Shown in pieces: positions 1-8,240 of a DNA stretch of 64,000 nt (position 1 is the stretch's first letter; each line of letters starts with the position of its first letter). Source of the DNA: Limnohabitans sp. Rim47 (GTDB taxonomy: Bacteria > Pseudomonadota > Gammaproteobacteria > Burkholderiales > Burkholderiaceae_C); contig NZ_FBYA01000002.1 in assembly GCF_001517545.1 (NCBI RefSeq), positions 218,960 to 282,959 of the forward strand, given 5' to 3'. Below the pieces are notes generated by a model. The model had not been told where the DNA came from and searched no databases. It saw only the letters and a list, made by a program, of their open reading frames with translations. Made by a program: the position numbers and the translations under genes.

Positions 1-66
1 AAAAAATCCATAACCGCCATTGTGCCAAGAGTGGTGGGTGGCACTTGTCAAGTCGGATTGAGTAGA

Positions 67-445
67 GGTCTATGGCTTCGGCTGTTGTGGATACCCGCAT
101 TCGCGGGCATGACATGTGGGTGGGCATGACATGTGGGTGGGCATGACATGTGGGTGGGCATGACATGTGGGTGGGCATGACATGTGGGTGGGCATGACAT
201 GTGACTTATGTCACCCCCGACCTGATCGGGGGTCTATGGCTTCGGCTGTTGTGGATACCCGCATTCGCGGGCATGACATGTGGACAGGCATGACATGTGA
301 CTTATGTCACCCCCGACTTGATCGGGGGTCTATGGCTTCGGCTGTTGTGGATACCCGCATTCGCGGGCATGACATGTGGACAGGCATGACATGTGGGTGG
401 GCATGACATTTGACTTATGTCACCCCCGACTTGATCGGGGGTCTA
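67..445. repeat. Nested REP-like tandem repeat array
   Basis: A module of about 96 bp recurs, with equivalent points at 196, 292 and 405. The last step is 113 bp, that is 96 plus one extra 17-bp unit. Each module carries two short palindromes, one with CCCCGA/TCGGGG-type arms and one CCCGCATTCGCGGG, joined by the constant text TATGGCTTCGGCTGTTGTGG. A partial copy starts at about 67. This is typical of dispersed intergenic REP-type elements in Comamonadaceae. The remaining bases 1-66 hold no gene that I can see. Confidence 0.9.
111..195. repeat. Five exact copies of a 17-bp tandem repeat
   Basis: The unit GACATGTGGGTGGGCAT occurs five times head to tail without a mismatch (111-127, 128-144, 145-161, 162-178, 179-195). 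Single units reappear inside the 96-bp modules further right. Perfect identity suggests recent expansion by slippage or unequal exchange. No protein role is likely, although the frame stays open through it. Confidence 0.95.
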
Positions 446-498
446 TGCCCGCTAACTGCATGGCGAATGATTTGGGACAATCCACCAAAGAGGTACTT

Positions 499-1326
499 AT
501 GTCAGTTTATTGGGTAGGTGATGTTCAGGGCTGTGATGCGCCTTTGGGGCGCTTGCTGGACGAGATTGATTTCTCGCCAAGCCGCGATGCTTTGTATGTT
601 TTGGGCGATCTGGTGAACCGGGGACCTGCATCGCCTCAGGTGTTGCGGCGCTTGATGGCGATGGGCAGCTCGGTGCAATGCGTTTTGGGCAACCACGACT
701 TGCATTTGTTGGCCGTGGCCGCTGGGGCTGGGCGGCTCAAGCCGATGGATACGCTGGAGGGCATCTTGCAGGCAGATGACCGCCCTGCCCTGCTGGACTG
801 GCTGCGCCACCAGCGCATGGCCATTTGGGAACACGATGTGCTGATGGTGCACGCAGGGGTTTTGCCGACGTGGACGGCCGCGCAAACATTGGCTTTGGCA
901 GGCGAGGTCGAGTCGGTTTTGCAAGGGCCTGATTTGAGCGATTTTTTACACCAGATGTATGGCAACGAGCCTGCGGCTTGGCGCGATGACTTGGTGGGCG
1001 TGGCACGTTTGCGGGTGGTCGTGAACGCACTGACACGGCTGCGCTTTTGCTCGGCCGATGGCGTGATGGCGTTCGCGGCCAAAGAAGGGGCCGATGCGGC
1101 ACCCGCAGGCTTGATGCCTTGGTTTGACGTGCCGGGCAGGCAAACGGCCCATGTCACGGTGGCCTTTGGGCATTGGTCAACCTTGGGCCCATTGCAACGC
1201 AGCGATGTGTGGGCGCTGGACACCGGTTGCGTGTGGGGCGGCTGCCTGAGCGCGATGCGACTCGGTTCTAACGGGCAGACTGAGTTGATTCAGGTGACGT
1301 GCGAACAGGCGCAAAAGCCGGGGTAA
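499..1326 (+). CDS. apaH: Symmetrical bis(5'-nucleosyl)-tetraphosphatase ApaH
   Basis: Hydrolyses Ap4A to two ADP and so limits dinucleoside tetraphosphates and Np4-type RNA caps; cytosolic. The 275-residue protein has the metallophosphatase signatures in order: GDVQGC near the N-terminus, GDLVNRGP near residue 34, and GNHD shortly after. E. coli ApaH is about 280 residues. The open frame runs back into the repeats at 376, but the ATG at 499 follows an AAAGAGG ribosome site and begins with the conserved MSVYWVGD, so I take 499. It stands alone, with repeats on both sides. Confidence 0.93.
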   Translation: MSVYWVGDVQGCDAPLGRLLDEIDFSPSRDALYVLGDLVNRGPASPQVLRRLMAMGSSVQCVLGNHDLHLLAVAAGAGRLKPMDTLEGILQADDRPALLDWLRHQRMAIWEHDVLMVHAGVLPTWTAAQTLALAGEVESVLQGPDLSDFLHQMYGNEPAAWRDDLVGVARLRVVVNALTRLRFCSADGVMAFAAKEGADAAPAGLMPWFDVPGRQTAHVTVAFGHWSTLGPLQRSDVWALDTGCVWGGCLSAMRLGSNGQTELIQVTCEQAQKPG

Positions 1327-1384
1327 ATGAACAGGAAAGAACAAATGGGGGCCGACACCGATTCTTTCACCCCAATTATTCACT

Positions 1385-1410
1385 GTCATTCCAGCGCAGG
1401 CGTGAATGAC
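1385..1410. repeat. REP-like inverted repeat after apaH
   Basis: GTCATTC at 1385-1391 is mirrored by GAATGAC at 1404-1410 around a GCGCAGGCG core. It lies between the convergent apaH and Smr-protein genes, where such elements often sit. Confidence 0.7.
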
Positions 1411-1423
1411 GACAGGACCGCAG

Positions 1424-2062
1424 TCAGCCGCCTGGTTTGAGCAACACCAGCAAGGCGCCCGCACCCCCTTCTGCGGGTTTGGCCTGAACAAAGGCCATGA
1501 CCTGGTTCTTTTGAATCAACCAGCTGTGCACCTTGGGCTTGAGGACCGACGTTTTGCCGGGCGAGCCCAGACCTTTGCCATGCACCACGCGCAGGCAACG
1601 CAAACCTTGACGGTGGGCAATGCGGATGAATTCGGCCAATGCCACGCGGGCTTCGTCGCTGCGCAGGCCGTGCAAATCAATCTCACGCTGAATAGACCAG
1701 CCCCCTTTGCGCAACTTTTGGGTCACGTCGATGCCGATGCCAGGACGCCGAAAACTCAAGGCGTCGTCGGTGTCGAGCAAGGTACTGACGTCAAAACCAT
1801 CACTCAAGGCATCGCGCAAAACGGCTGCTTCGTCCTTTTGCCGCTGCGCCGCCACAGGGGCTGGCGCTGGCGGGCTGATGCTGGCTTGGTCATGCAAGGG
1901 CATGCGCTGGACCACCCCGACTGCACGCGCAAACAGGTTGGCCTCGGCTTCGCGCTGACGCGCTGCGGCAATGCGAGCGGCCTCTTCGGCTTGGGCTTTT
2001 TGGTGGGCCTCGGCCAGCGTTTTCTGGACTTTTTTGAGGTCTTGCAGGGAGTTGATTTTCAC
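1424..2062 (-). CDS. Smr-domain endonuclease-like protein
   Basis: A 212-residue protein with a charged, helical, Ala/Lys/Glu-rich N-terminal half and a C-terminal Smr (MutS2-related) domain. The DLHG motif and later HGKG motif are both visible, and these form the nucleic-acid-binding and nicking site in the family. Related stand-alone Smr proteins act on branched DNA or on RNA of stalled ribosomes; which applies here cannot be read from sequence. The frame extends upstream to an ATG at 2158, but family-like sequence begins at the GTG codon at 2062 (VKINSLQDLKK), so I prefer that start. No strong ribosome site supports it. Confidence 0.8.
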   Translation of the reverse strand: MKINSLQDLKKVQKTLAEAHQKAQAEEAARIAAARQREAEANLFARAVGVVQRMPLHDQASISPPAPAPVAAQRQKDEAAVLRDALSDGFDVSTLLDTDDALSFRRPGIGIDVTQKLRKGGWSIQREIDLHGLRSDEARVALAEFIRIAHRQGLRCLRVVHGKGLGSPGKTSVLKPKVHSWLIQKNQVMAFVQAKPAEGGAGALLVLLKPGG

Positions 2063-2154
2063 CCGGTGATCGTGCCACAAAAGGATGTTGTTTGACGGGC
2101 ACCGCGCCCTTTCACACCTTCGGCTGCAGGGGCGGCTTTCCATGTCAACCTGCT

Positions 2155-2559
2155 TCAAACGCCTCGGTTGCGCATCCAGTCAGCGGTTTTGAAGAAACTG
2201 GCGTTCAGGCGCTCGCGCAGCACGGGATCGAGCTGGGTTTCCTGCATGGCTTGGTCCATGCAGGCCAGCCATTGATCGCGCTCAAGAACACCAATCGAGA
2301 ACGGCATGTGGCGCATGCGCAGGCGCGGGTGGCCAAAGCGTTCGGTGTAATGCTCTGGACCGCCAAGCCAGCCGCACAAGAACCAAAACAATTTGTCTCG
2401 CGCGTCTTGCAAGGTATTGCCGTGGGCTGCACGCAGTTCTTTGTAGCCGTGCTCGAGGTCCATCAGGTCGTAAAAACGGTCGACCAAGGCCCGCACCGGG
2501 GGCTCTCCGCCGATCCACTCGAATGGGGTGTCGAACGGGGGTTTGTCTTCAATTTGCAT
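2155..2559 (-). CDS. Group II truncated haemoglobin
   Basis: A small cytosolic haem protein of 134 residues with the trHbO (group II) fingerprint: TyrB10 at 30, GGPEHYTERFGHPRLRMRH ending in the proximal His at 84, and TrpG8 at 97. His46 probably occupies position CD1. Such globins bind O2 and NO and are implicated in detoxification or redox chemistry. The open frame starts at 2736, but family homology begins at the ATG at 2559. About 90 bp upstream of the Smr gene on the same strand, so co-transcription is possible. Confidence 0.88.
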   Translation of the reverse strand: MQIEDKPPFDTPFEWIGGEPPVRALVDRFYDLMDLEHGYKELRAAHGNTLQDARDKLFWFLCGWLGGPEHYTERFGHPRLRMRHMPFSIGVLERDQWLACMDQAMQETQLDPVLRERLNASFFKTADWMRNRGV

Positions 2560-2771
2560 AGTTTGTATTTTGCCGGAAGAGGTCTGCCAAATTGAAGTAC
2601 GTGCGAGCCCCTGAGCACGAAGGGTGGCCACAGCCCTTTCACACATTGGGCTGCAGAGTAAGCCCCCCCGCAAAGGCCATCCACCGACAAACAATTGGGA
2701 TCTAACAATTGGGATCTGACCCCAATAAAAAGGCATGGACCCCCTATCGGGTCGGGGAGGTGACAGTCAGT

Positions 2772-2796
2772 GTCATGCCCGCGCAGGCGGGTATTC
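2772..2796. repeat. REP-like palindrome
   Basis: CCCGC (2778-2782) and GCGGG (2787-2791) flank a GCAG loop within GTCATGCCCGCGCAGGCGGG, the usual betaproteobacterial REP theme. It lies just downstream of the large permease gene (minus strand) and may serve as its transcript end. The rest of 2560-2801 shows no gene. Confidence 0.65.
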
Positions 2797-2801
2797 AGGC
2801 A

Positions 2802-5345
2802 TTACTCTGCCGCTTGCCGCAGAGTTTGCATGACCGGCTGGCGCAGCACGCCCGACAAGCTGAGGCTGCCCGCTGTCCACGCCAGCAAAGCGCCCAAGGC
2901 ACCGCCCGCCAAGGGTGCCCACAGGGGCGGTTGCCAAGCAAACTCGAAAGCAAAACGGGCCAGCGCCCAACCCACCACCAAGGCCATGCTGCTGGCCATG
3001 AAGCCGGCCAACCAGCCCAGGCCCAACAGCTCGGTGCGCTGCACTTGCGCCAACAAAGAGCGCCCTGCCCCGAGCGCCCGCATGATGGCGTATTCGCGTT
3101 CGCGTGCCTGACGACTGGCGCCCACGGCGGCCAAGAGGACCATCAGGCCAGCGGCCAGCGTGAAGGCAAACAAATATTCCACCGCCCGGATCACCTGGTC
3201 CATGACGCGCTGAACCTGGGCCAAGGTGCTGCGCATGTCGACGCTGGTGATGTTGGGAAACTGGTTGACCAGCGCGTTGTCAAAACCCACCGCGCTGGCT
3301 GGCGAACGGAAGGCGGCCATGTAGCTCATGGGCAGGTCGGGCATTTGCGAGACGGGGAACATCATGAAAAAGTTGGCCCGCATCGACGTCCAGTCCACTT
3401 TGCGCAGACTGGTGATGCGCGCTTCGCGAGGCTGACCAGCAATGTCAAAGCGCAACTGGTCGCCCAGTTTCAGGCCCAGCGTGTCGGCAATGCCTTGCTC
3501 CACACTCACGCCGTCGGCTTCTTCGGGCACCCATTGGCCGCCCGTCAGGGGGTTGTGAGCGGGCAATGTGGCCGAGTGCGACAGGTTGATCTCACGGTCG
3601 ATCAAGCGTTTGGCACGGTCGGCTTCAAAGTCGTTGGGGCCGACCTCACGGCCATTGATGGCCACCAAGCGACCCCGGATCATGGGAAACCAGTCGGGCG
3701 ATTGCACACCGGCTTTGTTCAGGCTGGCCAAAAAGTCGCTGGCCTGTTCGGGCTGCACGTTAATGACAAATCGGTCGGGCGCGTTGGCCGGCGTGGCCTG
3801 CCGCCAACTGGCGATCAGGTCGGTGCGCAGCAACACCAGCAAAGACAAGGCCAACAAGCCGACCGACAAGGCACTGACTTGCACCACCGCGAACACCGGG
3901 CGTGCGGCCACCTGGCGCGTGGCCAGGCGCAACCAGCGCGGCGCTTGCTCGCCCGGCACGGTGCGCCGCAGCAGCCACAAAGCGGCGGCAGCCAGACCGG
4001 CAAAGACGAGCAAAGCGAACGCAAAACCGCCCACGGTGATCAAACCCAAAGTCAGGTTGCGGCTGACCATGAGCAAGGTCAGGGCAAAGCCCACCAAGCC
4101 CATGAACAAAACCAAACCCGAACGCACTTGCAAGCCGCCCAGGTCGCGGCGGATGACGCGCAATGGCGGCACCTGCGCCAACTGCAACACAGGCGGCAAC
4201 CCAAAGGCCACCAGCAAAGTCAGGCCCATGGCCATGCCCATCAAGGCCGGTTGCGCTGTGGCGGCGGGCAGTTGGGCATCGACCAAGCCCGCCAACAAGA
4301 CCACAAAACCCAAGTGCACGGCGTAGCCCGCCAGCACGCCCACGGCACTGGCCAGCAAGCCAGCGCCCAAAAACTCTAGCCCGTAACTCAAGGTGAGTGT
4401 GCGCTGGCTTTGCCCCAAAACCCTGAGCAAGGCACAGGCATCGAGCTGCCGTTCGGCAAAGCTGCGAGCTGCCAAGGCCACGGCCACGGCACACAGCAAG
4501 GCGGCCAACAGGGCCACCAAGTTCAAAAACTGCGACGCACGGTCCAGCGTCTGGCGCATTTCGGGACGGCCACTGTCGAGCGATTCGATCTGCACGCCGC
4601 GCACATGTGAGCGTTCGACCTCGGGCTTGGCCCATTGCACAAAGCGCTCGGCGTTGGCCGCATCACCCGCCACCGCCAATCGCCACGTCACGCGGCTGGC
4701 CGGTTGCACCAATCCGGTCGAAGCCAGATCGGCCGCGTTCATCATGACGCGAGGGGCAAAGGTCATGAAGCCAGCTCCCCGGTCGGGTTCGCGTTCAATG
4801 ACGGCAGAAATGCGAAAACGGCGATCACCCAAGCCCAGCCATTGCCCAGTTTGCAGTTGCAGGTTGTCGAGCAAGGCCGGATCGACCCAGACCTCTCCCA
4901 CCGGGGGAATGCCCAGATGAGCGGCGACGTGTGGGGCCGCTGCAGGCGCACCCGGCATGAGCTGCAACTGACCGCGCAAAGGGTAGCCCGGCTCTACGGC
5001 TTTCAAGGCCACCAAACGGCTGGCCCCGCCTTGTTCGGCCATGGCGCGGACCATGGTCGGAAAGCTCACATTGGTGTTGGTTTGCAAGCCCATGCTGTAG
5101 GCTTGCTGCACAAAGGCCGCCGGGGTTTTTTGGTCGCTGACGACCACCGCGTCACCGCCCAGCAATTGCCTCGCATCGCGCCACAAACCCGACTGCATGC
5201 GGTCGGCCAAAAAACCCACCGCCGTGAGTGCGGCCACCGCCAATGACACCGACAGCATCAGCAGCCGCAACTCGCCCGCACGCAAATCACGCCACAAATT
5301 GCGTCCACCCAGCCGCAGGCCGTGCATCCATCCTTGTTGTTTCAT
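2802..5345 (-). CDS. FtsX-like ABC transporter permease (YbbP type)
   Basis: An inner-membrane permease of 847 residues with duplicated FtsX/MacB-type architecture: one N-terminal membrane helix near residues 28-48, a large extracytoplasmic domain, a block of about three helices near 265-375, further helices near 410-455 and 490-510, a second extracytoplasmic domain, and three C-terminal helices. E. coli YbbP is about 800 residues. YbbP works with the ATPase YbbA, and the lipase TesA lies nearby in enterics. Neither partner is in this window, so the ATPase must come from elsewhere. Substrate unknown; lipid or lipoprotein extraction is a family-level guess. ATG at 5345. Confidence 0.85.
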   Translation of the reverse strand: MKQQGWMHGLRLGGRNLWRDLRAGELRLLMLSVSLAVAALTAVGFLADRMQSGLWRDARQLLGGDAVVVSDQKTPAAFVQQAYSMGLQTNTNVSFPTMVRAMAEQGGASRLVALKAVEPGYPLRGQLQLMPGAPAAAPHVAAHLGIPPVGEVWVDPALLDNLQLQTGQWLGLGDRRFRISAVIEREPDRGAGFMTFAPRVMMNAADLASTGLVQPASRVTWRLAVAGDAANAERFVQWAKPEVERSHVRGVQIESLDSGRPEMRQTLDRASQFLNLVALLAALLCAVAVALAARSFAERQLDACALLRVLGQSQRTLTLSYGLEFLGAGLLASAVGVLAGYAVHLGFVVLLAGLVDAQLPAATAQPALMGMAMGLTLLVAFGLPPVLQLAQVPPLRVIRRDLGGLQVRSGLVLFMGLVGFALTLLMVSRNLTLGLITVGGFAFALLVFAGLAAAALWLLRRTVPGEQAPRWLRLATRQVAARPVFAVVQVSALSVGLLALSLLVLLRTDLIASWRQATPANAPDRFVINVQPEQASDFLASLNKAGVQSPDWFPMIRGRLVAINGREVGPNDFEADRAKRLIDREINLSHSATLPAHNPLTGGQWVPEEADGVSVEQGIADTLGLKLGDQLRFDIAGQPREARITSLRKVDWTSMRANFFMMFPVSQMPDLPMSYMAAFRSPASAVGFDNALVNQFPNITSVDMRSTLAQVQRVMDQVIRAVEYLFAFTLAAGLMVLLAAVGASRQAREREYAIMRALGAGRSLLAQVQRTELLGLGWLAGFMASSMALVVGWALARFAFEFAWQPPLWAPLAGGALGALLAWTAGSLSLSGVLRQPVMQTLRQAAE

Positions 5346-5490
5346 GTCGCCACCTTACCGCACAAGCTATTCACGTCGGCAGCCAAGGCATTTTTTAAAA
5401 CCGCGCCAACATTCGGCCACATGGGAAACCGACCACAGCCCTGCGGCATCCGTGATTTCGTGGGCGCTAGCCCCTGATTGCGAAGGAGGG

Positions 5491-6369
5491 TCAGGCCAGT
5501 TCAGCTTGCCAGACCAGGCGCTCGGGGCCGCTGAAACACAAGAAGCGCTTGTTGGTGGCGCGACCGATGGCACACAAGCCCAGGCGCTTGGCGACGTCGA
5601 GACCCATTTGCGTAATGCCGCTGCGCGAAACGACCACGGGCACCCCCATCTGGGCGGACTTGATGACCATCTCGCTGGTCAATCGGCCTGTTGTGTAAAA
5701 GACCTTGTCTTGCCCATCGATGTCGTTCATCCACATCCAACCAGCGATGGTATCGACCGCGTTGTGACGCCCCACGTCTTCGACGAACATGAGCATTTGA
5801 TCGCCCTGAAACAAGGCACAGCCGTGTACCGAGCCGGACGATTTGTAGGTGGTTTCTTGCAAGCGGATGGCATTGACCAAGCCATAGAGTTGGCCCTGTG
5901 TGATCTGGGCGGCGGGCAATTCGATCTCATCAATGTGGGCCATCAAATCGCCGAACACACTGCCCTGACCGCAGCCGGTGGTCACCACACGGTCGGCGCT
6001 GCGCTCAATGACCACATGGGCGTTCTCACGGGTCTTGACAGCGGCCACGCCAGGCTCACCCATTTCGCCCTCACCAATTGTCCAGTCCACCGTGATGGAT
6101 TCGATCTGCTCGACCGAATCGATCAACCGCTGGTTGCGCAAAAAGCCCAGCACCAGCCATTCGGGCTCTGCACCCAAGGTCATCAGTGTCACCAGCTCTT
6201 TTTTGTCCAAATAGATGGTGAGCGCTCGCTCGGCGGGGATTTGCGTCTCGGATGTTTCGCCGAACTCATTGCATACAGACACGGTGCGCGTAAGAGGCGC
6301 ACGCGCTCGGGTAATTTGGGGCTTGGACAAGACCGGTGCGGCCGCAGAAGCGTTTAGAACAACAGACAT
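5491..6369 (-). CDS. fdhD: Formate dehydrogenase sulfurtransferase FdhD
   Basis: FdhD passes sulfur from the cysteine desulfurase to the molybdenum cofactor and is required for active formate dehydrogenases; cytosolic. The 292-residue protein has the family core, including EDVGRHNAVD near residue 190 and TTGRLTSEMV. The redox-active cysteine loop reads TTGCGQG with one cysteine (Cys133) rather than a C-x-x-C pair. It follows the respiratory formate dehydrogenase operon on the same strand, with a strong hairpin terminator in between. It could serve both formate dehydrogenases here, since no separate fdsC is seen. Confidence 0.93.
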   Translation of the reverse strand: MSVVLNASAAAPVLSKPQITRARAPLTRTVSVCNEFGETSETQIPAERALTIYLDKKELVTLMTLGAEPEWLVLGFLRNQRLIDSVEQIESITVDWTIGEGEMGEPGVAAVKTRENAHVVIERSADRVVTTGCGQGSVFGDLMAHIDEIELPAAQITQGQLYGLVNAIRLQETTYKSSGSVHGCALFQGDQMLMFVEDVGRHNAVDTIAGWMWMNDIDGQDKVFYTTGRLTSEMVIKSAQMGVPVVVSRSGITQMGLDVAKRLGLCAIGRATNKRFLCFSGPERLVWQAELA

Positions 6370-6386
6370 GGCTTGAGCCTAACGTA

Positions 6387-6418
6387 AAAATCCCCCGCCG
6401 TTGCCGACGGGGGATTTT
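6387..6418 (-). terminator. Rho-independent terminator ending the fdh operon
   Basis: Perfect 11-bp arms, AAAATCCCCCG (6387-6397) and CGGGGGATTTT (6408-6418), surround a 10-base loop. Read on the minus strand, the stem ends in a run of T. It sits after the last small gene of the respiratory fdh operon and only 18 bp before the fdhD start, so fdhD needs read-through or a promoter overlapping the hairpin. Confidence 0.88.
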
Positions 6419-6452
6419 CAGGACGTACGAAAAAAATCAGCCTTGAAAGCGA

Positions 6453-6812
6453 TCAGCTTTTCTTGGCGGGTACAGCAGCGGGCTTGGCTGCAGCAGGGGC
6501 TGCGGCCGGCGCAGGCGCAGGGGCCGCAGCAGGTGCCGCAGCCACGGGCGGGGCTGGTTTGTAAGCACCGGGGTCCACGCAAGCCGGCGTTGCGGTAGGT
6601 GATGCCTTGCCCTTGCCTTGCGTCTTAAGGTAGTGCGCAGCCGCTTTTTCGCGTGACTTGCACAGTTGGTAGTCGGCTACTTTGTTGCCGTGCGCCGTTT
6701 TGGCGGCGGCTTCGGCCGCTTTGGCTTTGGCTTCTTCGCTGGGTGCGGGGAGTTTGGCCACAGCGCAAAAGCTGATGGCCAGTGCAGAGATGACAAGCAG
6801 TTGTTTTTTCAT
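6453..6812 (-). CDS. Small exported Ala/Pro-rich protein of the fdh operon
   Basis: I do not recognise a family. The 119-residue product begins with a Sec-type signal peptide (MKKQLLVISALAISFCAVA), followed by an Ala/Lys-rich helix, a middle part with two cysteines (YQLCKSR and TPACVDPG), and a low-complexity Pro/Ala tail ending in PAKKS. The ATG at 6812 follows an AGGAG ribosome site and is preferred over an upstream in-frame ATG at 6830. It is the last gene of the fdh operon, 14 bp after the cytochrome gene. A periplasmic role with the formate dehydrogenase is inference from position only. Confidence 0.7.
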   Translation of the reverse strand: MKKQLLVISALAISFCAVAKLPAPSEEAKAKAAEAAAKTAHGNKVADYQLCKSREKAAAHYLKTQGKGKASPTATPACVDPGAYKPAPPVAAAPAAAPAPAPAAAPAAAKPAAVPAKKS

Positions 6813-6826
6813 GGTGTTCTCCTGGC

Positions 6827-7996
6827 TCAAACCGAAGCCGTAGATGCAGCAGATGCGGTGGCAACGGGTGCCGATGACGCGGGCACAGAGCGCTGAGCCG
6901 GAATCTTGCCGGCCTTGACGTCGTCGTACCAGAGTTCATGGTGCTCTTTGGCCCAGGTCTCGTCGACGTAGCCTTCGCGCATGGCCTTGTAGGCGCCGCG
7001 CATGCCAATGGTGCCCATGTAGATGTGGCCGATGAACATGGCCATCATGAACAAGGTGGCGACACCGTGAACCATGTTGGCGATCTGCATGGTGCTGCGC
7101 TCATAAATGAGGCCAGGGATCAACTTGTCGAGCACCAAGCCGGACGCCACAACAATGGCCCCGAGGAACAACACGCCGCCCCAAAACACCACCTTCTCAC
7201 CCGCATTGAAGCGGTGAGAAGGCACTTCGGTGTTCGAGAACAAGCCGCCGCCCTTGAGCAACCAGACCATGTCGTGTTTGCTGGGCATATTGTCTTTGAG
7301 GAAGGTGACAAACACCACCACCAGAGACACCGCAAACAAGGGGCCTGCAAAGTTGTGCAGGTTTTTCAAGGCATAGGTCAGCCAGCCAAACAAGGTGGCA
7401 CCGATGACGGGCAGCAAAAAGAATTTGCCATACGCCATGACCACGCCCGAGATGGCCAAAGTCACAAATGCAATGGCGTTGGCCCAGTGGGCCGAGCGCT
7501 CGAACGGGGTAAAGCGTTCGATCTTGCGACCGGTTTCTTCACCATGCAGCTCGATCGTGCCCTTGCTGAAATAAAACAGCGCCATCGCCCCAACAGCGAT
7601 CAGCAAAAGTGCCGCGCCATAAGGGATGATGATTTTGTTGCGCACCTGACGCCAAGACTCGCCCGCCGAAGCCAAGCGAGAACCGGGGTATTGCACAAAG
7701 GGCTGGATCAGGTTGCCGGCTTCTGGCGCCTCGCTTTTGGGCAAGCTGCTGTAACCGGTCACGCCCTGCCCCACCGCGCGCCACATGGGCGCGTTGTTGC
7801 CGGGTTGAACCTGGCCACGCTCAGCGTTGGTCTGGTCCTTGTACTTGGGATCGGCGTCGGCGCCCGGGGCCAATTGAAAGACATTGGCGCTTTTCACACC
7901 GAGGCTGGTTTCAGCCTGAGCAGCGGGCACAGCCGTTTGGGCAGAAACCCCCAACGCCGCCAAGGCCAGCCCAACAGTCAATAACATGCGACGCAT
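6827..7996 (-). CDS. fdhC: Formate dehydrogenase cytochrome b556 (gamma) subunit
   Basis: Membrane subunit that takes electrons from the beta subunit and reduces quinone. The 389-residue protein has a signal peptide (residues 1-20), a periplasmic segment of about 95 residues, then a helix at 121-143 and four further helices typical of the FdnI/FdoI fold. Likely haem ligands are His170 (FERSAHW), His214 (KNLHNF) and histidines in HGVATLFMMAMFIGHIYMG. E. coli FdnI is only about 217 residues, so the N-terminal part is an extension, as seen in many betaproteobacteria. The start at 7996 follows AAGGAGAA. The symbol follows a common convention; fdoI would be equally valid. Confidence 0.9.
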   Translation of the reverse strand: MRRMLLTVGLALAALGVSAQTAVPAAQAETSLGVKSANVFQLAPGADADPKYKDQTNAERGQVQPGNNAPMWRAVGQGVTGYSSLPKSEAPEAGNLIQPFVQYPGSRLASAGESWRQVRNKIIIPYGAALLLIAVGAMALFYFSKGTIELHGEETGRKIERFTPFERSAHWANAIAFVTLAISGVVMAYGKFFLLPVIGATLFGWLTYALKNLHNFAGPLFAVSLVVVFVTFLKDNMPSKHDMVWLLKGGGLFSNTEVPSHRFNAGEKVVFWGGVLFLGAIVVASGLVLDKLIPGLIYERSTMQIANMVHGVATLFMMAMFIGHIYMGTIGMRGAYKAMREGYVDETWAKEHHELWYDDVKAGKIPAQRSVPASSAPVATASAASTASV

Positions 7997-8013
7997 GAAC
8001 TTCTCCTTGGCGC

Positions 8014-8238
8014 TCACTTGGGTGCGCGAACGTGGTCGTTCATGCCGTAAGTGGCACGGGCCTTGAGGTGGTTGGCCCACCCGTCTTTGTCACCGGCTTT
8101 CCAGCCAGGTTCGGTGAAAGAGGCGACACCAGTGCCTTGATAGGGCGGCATGTCGGTTCTCACGCCTTTGACTTCTTGCGGTTTTTCGCCACAGGCGGTC
8201 AGCAAGGCAGCGGCGCAGACGATCAAAGCTGCTTTCAT
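8014..8238 (-). CDS. Small lipoprotein in the fdh operon
   Basis: A 74-residue product with a clear lipoprotein signal: hydrophobic stretch AALIVCAAALL then the lipobox LTAC-G, giving a lipidated Cys near residue 16. The mature part is short and hydrophilic. The ATG at 8238 has an AAGGAG ribosome site. It sits between the beta and cytochrome subunit genes with tiny gaps (2 and 17 bp), so it is surely co-transcribed. Function unknown. A role in assembling or anchoring the periplasm-facing formate dehydrogenase is inference. Confidence 0.75.
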   Translation of the reverse strand: MKAALIVCAAALLTACGEKPQEVKGVRTDMPPYQGTGVASFTEPGWKAGDKDGWANHLKARATYGMNDHVRAPK

Positions 8239-8240
8239 GA

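Noticed and set aside
67..445. CRISPR-like array
   Set aside because: Repeats are directly tandem or nested without unique spacers of regular size, and no cas genes are near; the palindromes fit REP-type elements.
376..498. N-terminal extension of ApaH reading through the repeats
   Set aside because: The frame is open because the repeat length permits it; ribosome site and homology place the start at 499.
2709..4379. 556-codon open frame antisense to the FtsX-like permease
   Set aside because: Low-complexity His/Gln/Gly-rich translation without domains; a shadow of the permease gene.
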